Shown here piece by piece: positions 1-5,809 of a stretch of DNA of 6,650 nt; positions within the stretch are counted from its first letter, which is position 1; each line of letters starts with the position of its first letter. A program made the position numbers and the translations under genes. Source of the stretch: Candidatus Izemoplasma sp. (lineage in GTDB: Bacteria; Bacillota_I; Bacilli_A; Izemoplasmatales; Izemoplasmataceae); assembly GCA_007116205.1 (NCBI GenBank), contig SKIY01000001.1:1-6650 (forward strand), given 5' to 3'. The notes beneath the pieces were generated by a model that searched no databases, was not told where the DNA came from, and saw nothing but the letters and a program-made list of their open reading frames with translations.

Positions 1-1
1 T

Positions 2-916
2 AATAGTTACCGAAACATCCGAAACACTATTAACGATGGCATCATCTTGACAGAATCAGCGACACCCTTACTAGATGTAACTGATTATATTCCAGCAGAA
101 ACCACCCTTTTAAGCGCAATCGTTACGGCCGTACTTTACGGACTGCTAGATGGCATCAACCCGTGTGCAATTGCGATGCTTTTGATGTTCATTTCTATGG
201 TAAAATTCACTGACAATAAACGTGCCTTAATTACGGTGAGTATCTCCTATATAGGTGCTGTTTTTGTAACATACTTTGCGATTATGGTTGGTGTGTTAAG
301 TGTCTTAAGCCGATTTATGCAAACGTTTATCCACTTAAGCTACGCATTATATATTGGTTTTGCACTTTTGTTCTTCTTCTTATTTATCATCACGTTTTAT
401 GATTACTTAGTATCACGTAATGAGCACTACGAAAAAATAAAAAATCAATTGCCCAAGTTTATTCAAAACTTTAACAAACGGATTATGACGCGTTTAACAA
501 AAACCATCAATGACGAAGAAGGCGGTATTAAACAGGCTTTATTGATCGTTTTAATCCCTTTTCTAATCGGTGTTATCGTTGGTTTTACTGAAGCCGCGTG
601 TACTGGCCAAATCATGCTAGCCTACGTTGCAACATTAGACATCACCGTCCCTGGTATTGGTGTAGAAGGACTACGATTATTCTTGTTGTTATTATTTAAC
701 CTCATGTTTATTCTTCCTTTAGTTATTATTGCAATCGCTGCAATACGGTCTAGAAATGTTATGGCTGTATCAAACTTTGTTCGCGAGCACTTATCAGTGA
801 TTAAACTTGTTACAGCAATATTCTTCTTATTAATGGTCGTTTACTTTACCTTCCTATACTTTAATATCGACTTAATATTACAGTTATTTGAAAGCATAAA
901 AAATATATTTTCTTAG
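2..916 (+). CDS. CcdA/DsbD-like membrane thiol-disulfide transporter, 5' end outside window
   Basis: This is a polytopic membrane protein of the CcdA/DsbD transmembrane family, which carries reducing equivalents from cytoplasmic thioredoxin to extracytoplasmic thiol proteins. The frame is open to the window edge. The first possible internal start is a TTG at 47 with no good ribosome binding site, and no in-frame ATG precedes the first membrane helix, so the true start is probably upstream. Counting from that TTG, about six hydrophobic helices are seen (near 21-51, 61-85, 94-120, 163-196, 207-234, 250-275), with a charged loop at about 121-162. The two cysteines expected of the family are present, one per half: C40 in DGINPC and C185 in TEAACTGQ. 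The hydrophilic stretch before helix 1 could be the end of an extracytoplasmic thioredoxin- or glutaredoxin-like domain, which is inference. It is the first visible gene of an operon with the 95-residue protein and the cysteine desulfurase. The family call is good; the exact electron acceptor is unknown. Confidence 0.8.
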   Translation, partial: NSYRNIRNTINDGIILTESATPLLDVTDYIPAETTLLSAIVTAVLYGLLDGINPCAIAMLLMFISMVKFTDNKRALITVSISYIGAVFVTYFAIMVGVLSVLSRFMQTFIHLSYALYIGFALLFFFLFIITFYDYLVSRNEHYEKIKNQLPKFIQNFNKRIMTRLTKTINDEEGGIKQALLIVLIPFLIGVIVGFTEAACTGQIMLAYVATLDITVPGIGVEGLRLFLLLLFNLMFILPLVIIAIAAIRSRNVMAVSNFVREHLSVIKLVTAIFFLLMVVYFTFLYFNIDLILQLFESIKNIFS

Positions 917-925
917 GTGATAAAG

Positions 926-1213
926 ATGGTAAAAAAAATACTTATTGAATCAAACAATACCATTATATTTAAAGGCAGCATTTTAAATATACCCGTAAAA
1001 AAAGAAGCCATTATAAAAGGTAGTGTCGAATTGTTTGACGATGATGACCCGTGTATTATACATACATCTTACGTTGTTAAGCAGTTGACTGAAAAGTTAA
1101 GTCAGTTACTAGAGCAAAGCGACCATCAAGAAATACAGCTTAACGAACACTTAGATACTTTAGACTTTATAGATATTCAAAATGCTAACGTGCGCATTAA
1201 GAAATTAAAATAA
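926..1213 (+). CDS. Unrecognised 95-residue protein in thiol/sulfur operon
   Basis: I do not recognise this family. The ATG at 926 is chosen because AGGTGA (915-920, overlapping the preceding TAG stop) lies 5 nt before it. A GTG at 917, directly after that stop, would add three residues but has no room for a binding site. The protein is soluble, with no signal peptide or membrane helix. Residues 1-35 alternate hydrophobic and charged residues like beta strands. An acidic run D38-D41 is followed by P42 and the only cysteine, C43. Residues 48-65 look like an amphipathic helix, and the C terminus is lysine-rich. It sits 9 nt after the CcdA-like gene and 11 nt before the cysteine desulfurase, so all three are probably co-transcribed. 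A role with one of these partners, perhaps as a small adaptor, is only inferred from position. Confidence 0.75.
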   Translation: MVKKILIESNNTIIFKGSILNIPVKKEAIIKGSVELFDDDDPCIIHTSYVVKQLTEKLSQLLEQSDHQEIQLNEHLDTLDFIDIQNANVRIKKLK

Positions 1214-1224
1214 GAGGTGGGTTT

Positions 1225-2364
1225 ATGCCATATTTTGATCATGCAGCTACCACATTTATATCAAAAGATGTCATTAAAACAATGACTGTAGTATATGAGC
1301 GGTACAATGGTAACCCCTCATCACTACATGATGTTGGTATTGCTGCCAGAAAAAAAATGAATCAAGCTAAAAATAGTATTGCGAATAGTTTAAATACGCA
1401 ACGTACATCATTGCTTTTTACTGGTTCCGGTACAGAAGCGAATAATTTAGCTATTAAAGGCTTTTATACCAAACATAAGCACGCACGTTTTATTACCTCA
1501 ACCGTTGAACATCACGCAACACTAAACACCTTCAAATTTCTCGAAAAAGAAGGTGCAGATGTGGTGTATGTTAAAGTTGATCATAGTGGACATATAGATT
1601 TTGATAGTCTAAAAAAAGCGCTTAGTCACGAAAAACATAACTTTATTTCATTAATTTATATCAATAATGAACTTGGGACTTTGTTAGATTTAAAAAAACT
1701 TAAATCTAAACTTGATACTGTTGACCATACCTTACATTTAGACATGATACAGGCCCCAGTCCATACACCGATTGATTTTCAAACTTTAAATATTGATATG
1801 GCGAGTTTAAGTGCGCATAAGTTTAACGGTCCTAAAGGCATTGGTTTACTGTATATCAAAAACACACAAAACATTGAAAATCTCATTCATGGTGGCAAAC
1901 AAGAGTTTAATAAGCGTGCTGGTACAGAAAATCTCGCAAATATATGCGGGTTTGATAAAGCCTTAACACTATCACAAGCTGATACATCTATTCATAATAG
2001 TCATACAAAAAAGCTTTCTGAAACACTTTTAACTGCACTCGATAAGCTTCATGTTGATTACAGGCTCAATGGGCAACCTTTAGAAGAAAAACGGATTTCT
2101 GCTATATTAAACCTTGGTTTTAACGGTATCACTGCAGATATGCTTTCCTTTGAGCTAAACAAATTAGGCTATTATGTTTCTTTAGGAAGTGCTTGCGATT
2201 CAGATAATATCGAGGCAAGTCACGTGCTCAAAGCGATAAACGTACCTAGCCCTTATATTGACGGCTCGATCAGGATATCACTATCAAAAGAGAACACGGT
2301 AGCATCTGTCATTGATTTGGCAAACGCAATTCATAGTATACTTAAGCAAAATAGAGACGACTAG
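1225..2364 (+). CDS. Cysteine desulfurase, NifS/IscS type (PLP-dependent)
   Basis: This enzyme removes sulfur from L-cysteine to give alanine and an enzyme persulfide that feeds Fe-S cluster assembly or tRNA thiolation. The 379 residues match the usual length of class V aminotransferase-fold desulfurases. Visible landmarks are FDHAATT (4-10), NPSS (30-33), GSGTEANNLAIKG (67-79), PLP-stacking H96 in EHH, D173 and Q176 (LDMIQ) contacting the cofactor, Schiff-base K199 in SAHKFNGPKG, R231 in RAGTENL, catalytic C324 in GSACDS, and R350 in SIRISL for substrate carboxylate binding. The C324 loop is the long flexible form of group I (NifS/IscS), not SufS. GAGGTGG at 1214-1220 precedes the ATG. No IscU, SufU or ThiI gene is in the window, so the sulfur acceptor is unknown and I give no gene symbol. 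The last codons form one arm of the shared terminator hairpin. Confidence 0.93.
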   Translation: MPYFDHAATTFISKDVIKTMTVVYERYNGNPSSLHDVGIAARKKMNQAKNSIANSLNTQRTSLLFTGSGTEANNLAIKGFYTKHKHARFITSTVEHHATLNTFKFLEKEGADVVYVKVDHSGHIDFDSLKKALSHEKHNFISLIYINNELGTLLDLKKLKSKLDTVDHTLHLDMIQAPVHTPIDFQTLNIDMASLSAHKFNGPKGIGLLYIKNTQNIENLIHGGKQEFNKRAGTENLANICGFDKALTLSQADTSIHNSHTKKLSETLLTALDKLHVDYRLNGQPLEEKRISAILNLGFNGITADMLSFELNKLGYYVSLGSACDSDNIEASHVLKAINVPSPYIDGSIRISLSKENTVASVIDLANAIHSILKQNRDD

Positions 2365-2392
2365 TATTAAATTAGTCGTCTCTATTTTGCTT
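2344..2392. terminator. Bidirectional terminator: 20-bp perfect inverted repeat between convergent genes
   Basis: Bases 2344-2363 are the exact reverse complement of 2373-2392, leaving a 9-nt AT-rich loop. The GC-richer core (AGAGACGACTA) is followed on each strand by an ATTTTGCTT arm, and on the plus strand the T-rich run continues to about 2399. The hairpin can therefore end both the desulfurase operon (+) and the rsuA-like/GGDEF operon (-). It overlaps the last codons of both genes; the stop codons (TAG 2362-2364 and, on the minus strand, TAA 2374-2372) lie at the loop with 7 nt between them. Confidence 0.88.
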
Positions 2393-3463
2393 TTTATTTG
2401 CGTACATAGCTTTTTCGGCCTGTTCGAAAAGCGTATCTAAATTAATCGAACAATCCTCACGATGGGCGCGCCCAATTGCAACATCTAACGGAATATTATC
2501 GATACTTGTTTTATCAAAAGTCCGACGCAACTGTTTAGTGAACGCTTTAACATTATCTAGTTCCGCTTGCATCATTACAACAAACTCGTCACCACCATAA
2601 CGAACCACAATCATCGTGTCATCCGTCAGTTCCTTTAACGTATCCGCGAGTTTTTGAATTAATTGATCCCCTTTTCGGTGCCCGTAGCTATCATTAACAC
2701 GCTTTAAATTATTTAAGTCTAGCACAATCATCGCGATTGGGTGATCAACTGCTTCAAGTTCGGCAATTTGTTGATCAAAATATGCACGATTATTAAGCCC
2801 TGTAAGCGCATCGTGATAGCTTAAATAATACAGTTCCTCGCGCATGGTTTCTTGTATGTCCAATACCTGTTTTAAGTATACGCCAATAATGGCTAACCCA
2901 TAAAATAAACCTATAAATCCAAATCCAATATATCCAAATAAAACATAAAAGTCATTATCAAAAAGCCATGGTGAAACCGCAGTATTCATCGCCAATAATA
3001 TGGCTAAAATACCAACCAAACGATATACCCAAAAAGCATGTTTGAAGAAAACATACCCAGCCCAAATATAGATTAAAAGTCCTGGTATGATAAAAATAAT
3101 TAGTCTAATACTCGTTGGCATCGGAATGAACATGCTGATGAACAACACAATAACGAGCAACAATTTATAAACAGCACCTTGATGCGGTATGTCGATAGAT
3201 AACAATTTAGAAACAGCGGTGACTTTAACGAGTGCAGAAAACAGTAAAAGCCAATAAAACATGCCATACAACCCTTCAGCATCATAAAAAATAGCAAGAT
3301 ATAAAAATCCATAAGCTATAGTTAATAGCCCCCAATACCGTCCCCAAGGTAGAAGTACTCGATTAACGCTAAAAAAGGCAATCAATATATTTGTTAATGC
3401 TAATACCAAAGCCCCTGATAAGTAAAACAAAGTTACTAGCAACAAAACTTCTTCTAAATCCAT
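2372..3463 (-). CDS. Membrane-anchored diguanylate cyclase (GGDEF domain)
   Basis: This is a predicted diguanylate cyclase, which makes cyclic di-GMP from two GTP. Numbering is from the ATG at 3463, favoured because GGGTGA lies 4 nt before it; a TTG one codon upstream (3466) is too close to that site. The first 200 residues hold about seven hydrophobic helices (near 7-32, 43-60, 65-82, 99-117, 119-140, 148-166, 172-197) with no recognisable sensor family. A short linker leads to the GGDEF domain: DALTGLNNR from 218, metal-binding D249 in LDLNNLK, NDSYGH near 257-262, and an intact GGDEF active-site loop at 290-294. The RxxD inhibitory site normally five residues before that loop is absent (DDTM instead), so feedback inhibition by product is probably lost. 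The domain is complete but ends abruptly in KQNRDD encoded by the terminator stem. It lies 4 nt downstream of the pseudouridine synthase gene, in the same operon. Confidence 0.9.
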   Translation of the reverse strand: MDLEEVLLLVTLFYLSGALVLALTNILIAFFSVNRVLLPWGRYWGLLTIAYGFLYLAIFYDAEGLYGMFYWLLLFSALVKVTAVSKLLSIDIPHQGAVYKLLLVIVLFISMFIPMPTSIRLIIFIIPGLLIYIWAGYVFFKHAFWVYRLVGILAILLAMNTAVSPWLFDNDFYVLFGYIGFGFIGLFYGLAIIGVYLKQVLDIQETMREELYYLSYHDALTGLNNRAYFDQQIAELEAVDHPIAMIVLDLNNLKRVNDSYGHRKGDQLIQKLADTLKELTDDTMIVVRYGGDEFVVMMQAELDNVKAFTKQLRRTFDKTSIDNIPLDVAIGRAHREDCSINLDTLFEQAEKAMYANKKQNRDD

Positions 3464-3467
3464 CAAA

Positions 3468-4181
3468 TCACCCTTCTTTATTTATAAGCGCTTGAATTTC
3501 ATCTTCAGATAAGATTTTATAGGCACCTAACGCTAAATTTTCATCAAGAGTTAATTTATTTATAGCAATGCGTTTCAAATAAACGACTTCGTGGTTAATC
3601 GCTGCAAACATTCGCTTTACTTGATGATACTTACCCTCACAAATAGCAATAACTGCAGTGTTTTTGTCTGATGTTATTATTTTTGGTTTTCGTGGGGTGT
3701 AAGGCGTATCGTTGCCATCAAGCAAAGTCATCGGCTTTAAAAGTGCTTCAATATTGTCTATAACCTGCTTAGTTTCTACATAATAAACTTTTTCGACCAT
3801 TTTATTCGGTGTAATGATTTCATGTAAGAGCGCACCATCATTAGTCAATAATAATAAGCCCTCAGTATCTACATCTAAGCGACCGGCAATACTTAAGTCA
3901 AATCGTTGATCTGATTGACTTAACAAATCAAATACAGATTTATAATAGGGGTCTTTACGCGTAGAAACAACACCTTTGGGTTTGTTCATCATAAAGACAA
4001 TCTGTTTTTTGTAATTGAGTACTTCCCCAGCAATGGTAACGCAATCTATTTCAGGATTAATATGCATTGCATTATCCTTAACCACTGCATTATTGACCGT
4101 TACTTTGCCTGATTTAATGAGTTTCTTAACAGCTGTTCTAGTACCGTATTTATAGTTCGATAAAAGCTTGTCTAATCGCAT
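3468..4181 (-). CDS. rsuA: rRNA pseudouridine synthase, RsuA/RluB family
   Basis: This enzyme isomerises a uridine in rRNA to pseudouridine. The family's best-known target is U516 of 16S rRNA; the exact site here is not shown by sequence. The 237 residues start with an S4 RNA-binding domain (MRLDKLL at 1-7 through about residue 55). The catalytic domain carries FMMNKPKG (63-70), the signature AGRLDVDTEGLLLLTNDG (99-116) with catalytic D103, the KVYYV active-site tyrosine segment (131-135), and GKYHQVKRMF (183-192). Length and layout are normal for the small-subunit RsuA branch, as in Bacillus YtzG; the sister RluB type cannot be fully excluded. AAGGTGG lies 4 nt before the ATG. Its TGA stop is part of the ribosome binding site of the downstream GGDEF gene, suggesting coupled translation. 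Confidence 0.88.
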   Translation of the reverse strand: MRLDKLLSNYKYGTRTAVKKLIKSGKVTVNNAVVKDNAMHINPEIDCVTIAGEVLNYKKQIVFMMNKPKGVVSTRKDPYYKSVFDLLSQSDQRFDLSIAGRLDVDTEGLLLLTNDGALLHEIITPNKMVEKVYYVETKQVIDNIEALLKPMTLLDGNDTPYTPRKPKIITSDKNTAVIAICEGKYHQVKRMFAAINHEVVYLKRIAINKLTLDENLALGAYKILSEDEIQALINKEG

Positions 4182-4199
4182 AATACCACCTTCTTCTCT

Positions 4200-4229
4200 A
4201 TTGTACCATAAAAGAAAAATCCTCGTTAA
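4200..4229 (-). promoter_or_regulatory. Probable promoter of the rsuA-like/GGDEF operon
   Basis: Read on the minus strand, TACAAT (4205-4200) is preceded by TG one base away, giving an extended -10 box. TTAACG (4229-4224) sits 18 nt upstream as a 4/6 match to TTGACA. The -35 box lies in the loop of the terminator of the preceding gene, and the -10 is about 19 nt before the start codon. This is motif matching only. Confidence 0.55.
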
Positions 4230-4238
4230 GAGGATTTT
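4211..4238 (-). terminator. Intrinsic terminator after the yktA-like gene
   Basis: Bases 4216-4224 and 4230-4238 form a 9-bp perfect stem (AAAATCCTC/GAGGATTTT) with a 5-nt loop. On the minus strand the stem is followed by a T-rich tract ending near 4211. The gene's TAA stop lies in the loop, so the stem includes its last codons. It should end pfkA-yktA transcripts before the next promoter. Confidence 0.8.
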
Positions 4239-4477
4239 ATCAATGATTGCATAGTTTTATAAATAGGAATATTGGTCGTTTGTGAAAACGCACGATCAAT
4301 ACGTTTTTCTTCAGACAAATTATTCAATATTTCACGATATCTTTCATACTTATTTAGTAATGTTTGCTTGTCAACGGTCGCATGATTACTCGCATATTGT
4401 TCTAACATGCTTAAAAACTCAACGATTACAATGATTTCTTCGGTACTATATGTCTCATAATCTATTGGATAATCCAT
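4226..4477 (-). CDS. yktA: UPF0223 family protein (YktA-like)
   Basis: This is a small conserved Bacillota protein of unknown function. The start at 4477 gives 83 residues beginning MDYPIDY, which fits the family's N terminus (YP.DY followed by STEEII). GGTGA lies 5 nt upstream. A longer frame from an ATG at 4501 would overlap the end of pfkA and add eight residues lacking any family resemblance. Recognisable parts are TEEIIVIVEFLSMLE (12-26), KYERYREI (43-50) and SEEKRIDRAF (55-64), giving an all-helical, charged, soluble protein without cysteine or membrane segments. The start is one nucleotide after the pfkA stop, so the two are translated from one mRNA. The family assignment rests on memory of this pattern; function should not be inferred from the pfkA neighbour. 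Confidence 0.78.
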   Translation of the reverse strand: MDYPIDYETYSTEEIIVIVEFLSMLEQYASNHATVDKQTLLNKYERYREILNNLSEEKRIDRAFSQTTNIPIYKTMQSLIKSS

Positions 4478-4478
4478 A

Positions 4479-5606
4479 TTAATCACCAAAGCTAATGCCA
4501 ATGGCTTTAGCTGCTTTTATCATTTGACCATTTGGATCAACATATTTCGCGCCACCATGGCTTGTCTCTCCAGTGTTTCCTGATCCAACAACTTCTTCTA
4601 GAGGAACATAGCTAATTTCACGCCCACGACAACGTACCATTTGTCCTGTGCCACCGTTCATTAGCAGTTCAACCGCTTCTACCCCAAATCGCAATCCGAT
4701 CATACGGTCAAATTGACTCGCAATACCACCGCGTTGAATATATGCTAAGTTGGTATATCGAACTTCATGATTATTTATAAGTGCTTGTAGTTGTCTTGTA
4801 ACGATATCTCCAATACCACCTAAACGAACATTGTCTGCAGAATCTTTTACAATCTCACGGACATGAACATCTCCATCGATTGGTTTAGCTCCTTCACTAA
4901 CGACAATAATCGCAAAACTCTTACCATGACGGTCGCGGTCGCGTATTTTCTCAACCACTTTTTCGATGTCGTAAGGAATTTCAGGTAATAATATAACATC
5001 AGCACTACCTGCAATACCGCCTTCTAATGCTAACCAACCTGTATTTCTTCCCATAACTTCAACAACCATGATTCGGTCGTGTGAATACGCTGTCGTGTGA
5101 ATTTTGTCTAATGCATCTGTAATCGTTTCTAAACTCGTGTTATATCCGAATGTTACATCTGTAGCAGGTAGGTCGTTATCAATCGTTTTAGGTACTCCTA
5201 TAACAGGAATTCCTTTACGATGAAAGTCTCGAGCACTTGTTAAGGTTCCATCGCCACCTATGACAATAAGCGCATCAACACCTTCTTTTTTCATGTTTTC
5301 AACAGCTACATCTGACACGTCTTTGTATGTATATGTTCCATCTTCTTGCTCAAAAGGATAACTAAATAAGTTATCTTTATTTGAAGCTTTTAAAATGGTT
5401 CCACCCTCATGCATAATTCCAGAAACCGCTTGACGGTCTAATACTTGATAATCATTATGATATAACCCAAAGTATCCTCGTTTGTACCCAATCACTTCAA
5501 GTCCGTATGTATTTATCGCAGATTTAGTAATTCCATTGATAACTGCATTCAAACCACTACAGTCTCCGCCACCGGTAATAATACCTATTTTTTTAATTTG
5601 TTTCAT
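4479..5606 (-). CDS. pfkA: 6-phosphofructokinase, group III ('mixed-substrate') type
   Basis: This cytoplasmic glycolytic enzyme phosphorylates fructose 6-phosphate to fructose 1,6-bisphosphate. Landmarks are TGGGDCSGLN (11-20) for nucleotide phosphate binding, IGGDG (116-120), PKTIDND (139-145) with catalytic D143, MGRNTGWLA (185-193) and QRGG (291-294) for sugar phosphate. At the two positions that separate donor classes, it has Gly (G120, Escherichia coli G104) and Lys (K140, E. coli G124). Gly104 is the ATP-type residue; Lys124 is shared with pyrophosphate enzymes. The pair defines group III, mostly ATP-users. At 375 residues it is longer than the roughly 320 of classical PfkA. The E. coli allosteric arginines R21 and R25 correspond to N24 and K28, so ADP/PEP control like that of E. 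coli is unlikely. AAAGGAG lies 10 nt before the ATG. yktA follows directly. Confidence 0.92.
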   Translation of the reverse strand: MKQIKKIGIITGGGDCSGLNAVINGITKSAINTYGLEVIGYKRGYFGLYHNDYQVLDRQAVSGIMHEGGTILKASNKDNLFSYPFEQEDGTYTYKDVSDVAVENMKKEGVDALIVIGGDGTLTSARDFHRKGIPVIGVPKTIDNDLPATDVTFGYNTSLETITDALDKIHTTAYSHDRIMVVEVMGRNTGWLALEGGIAGSADVILLPEIPYDIEKVVEKIRDRDRHGKSFAIIVVSEGAKPIDGDVHVREIVKDSADNVRLGGIGDIVTRQLQALINNHEVRYTNLAYIQRGGIASQFDRMIGLRFGVEAVELLMNGGTGQMVRCRGREISYVPLEEVVGSGNTGETSHGGAKYVDPNGQMIKAAKAIGISFGD

Positions 5607-5634
5607 AAGTTCACAACTCCTTTATTCTCATACT

Positions 5635-5663
5635 ATTATACTCTTATACGTGTTTATATACAA
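5635..5663 (-). promoter_or_regulatory. Probable sigma-A promoter of pfkA-yktA
   Basis: On the minus strand a perfect TATAAT (5640-5635) has TTGTAT (5663-5658) 17 nt upstream, a half match to the -35 consensus at its most conserved bases. The -10 lies 28 nt before the pfkA ATG, leaving a leader of about 20 nt with the AAAGGAG site. No riboswitch-like leader fits in this space. Confidence 0.7.
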
Positions 5664-5665
5664 TA

Positions 5666-5703
5666 GGAATACCCTAGTGAAAACGCTTTATATTGGGAAT
5701 ACC
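5666..5703. repeat. Paired GGAATACC direct repeats 30 bp apart
   Basis: GGAATACC occurs at 5666-5673 and 5696-5703, with similarity extending outward (ATAGGAATACCCTAG against ATTGGGAATACCTTG). The offset is 30 bp, close to three DNA turns, and the pair lies just upstream of the pfkA -35 box. This could be an operator for a dimeric or tetrameric regulator, but chance is possible. Confidence 0.4.
5677..5691 (+). promoter_or_regulatory. Weak cre-like site upstream of pfkA promoter
   Basis: TGAAAACGCTTTAT (5678-5691) matches the first half of the CcpA catabolite-responsive element (TGNAANCG) fully and fits the W at the tenth base, but lacks the CA at the end. It lies about 15-28 bp upstream of the pfkA -35 box, a position where CcpA can activate in Bacillus. 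The ten bases GTGAAAACGC recur at 5799-5808 over the def start region. Confidence 0.25.
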
Positions 5704-5756
5704 TTGTTTTTTATGGCGTAATCTCTACTTAAAAAAGCTTAAATATCCATTGTAAT

Positions 5757-5799
5757 CCTCTAGGGTTTTTCACTTTTATTTGATATAATATGCTAGAGG
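5757..5799. repeat. 7-bp inverted repeat flanking the def promoter
   Basis: CCTCTAG (5757-5763) and CTAGAGG (5793-5799) are exact reverse complements and bracket the def -10 box, with the right arm overlapping the ribosome binding site. TTTTCAC (5767-5773) and GTGAAAA (5799-5805) form a second pair in the same stretch. The two pairs cannot nest in one hairpin, and the left arms lie before the expected transcription start, so a protein-binding operator is more likely than an RNA structure. Confidence 0.4.
5781..5789 (+). promoter_or_regulatory. Extended -10 promoter of the def-tal operon
   Basis: TGATATAAT is a perfect TATAAT (5784-5789) with the TG of an extended -10 box. No good -35 hexamer is seen 16-18 nt upstream (AG-rich TAGGGT region), as tolerated by extended -10 promoters. 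Transcription would start near 5796, leaving a leader of only about 14 nt in which AGAGGTGA (5795-5802) sits almost at the 5' end, 7 nt before the ATG. Confidence 0.7.
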
Positions 5800-5809
5800 T
5801 GAAAACGCC

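Noticed and set aside
47..49. TTG at 47 as the true start of the CcdA-like gene
   Set aside because: The frame stays open to the window edge and no Shine-Dalgarno sequence precedes the TTG, so an upstream start is more likely.
3100..3312. A 70-codon open frame on the minus strand inside the GGDEF gene
   Set aside because: It lies wholly within the membrane-helix part of the GGDEF gene in another frame, is rich in Cys and Phe from AT-rich hydrophobic codons, and has no good ribosome binding site.
4478..4501. ATG at 4501 as the start of the yktA-like gene
   Set aside because: It would overlap the end of pfkA and add residues not expected in UPF0223 proteins, while ATG 4477 has a well-placed GGTGA.
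5482..5721. A 79-codon open frame on the plus strand running from inside pfkA into the divergent promoter region
   Set aside because: It is antisense to the start of pfkA and covers the pfkA promoter and repeats. No binding site or recognisable protein pattern is seen.
5731..5745. AAGCTT-centred palindrome as a terminator in the divergent region
   Set aside because: Only six to eight AT-rich bases pair, there is no loop, and no gene ends here.
5757..5805. An RNA attenuator or riboswitch in front of def
   Set aside because: The two inverted pairs cannot nest, the left arms lie before the predicted transcription start, and the leader is too short.
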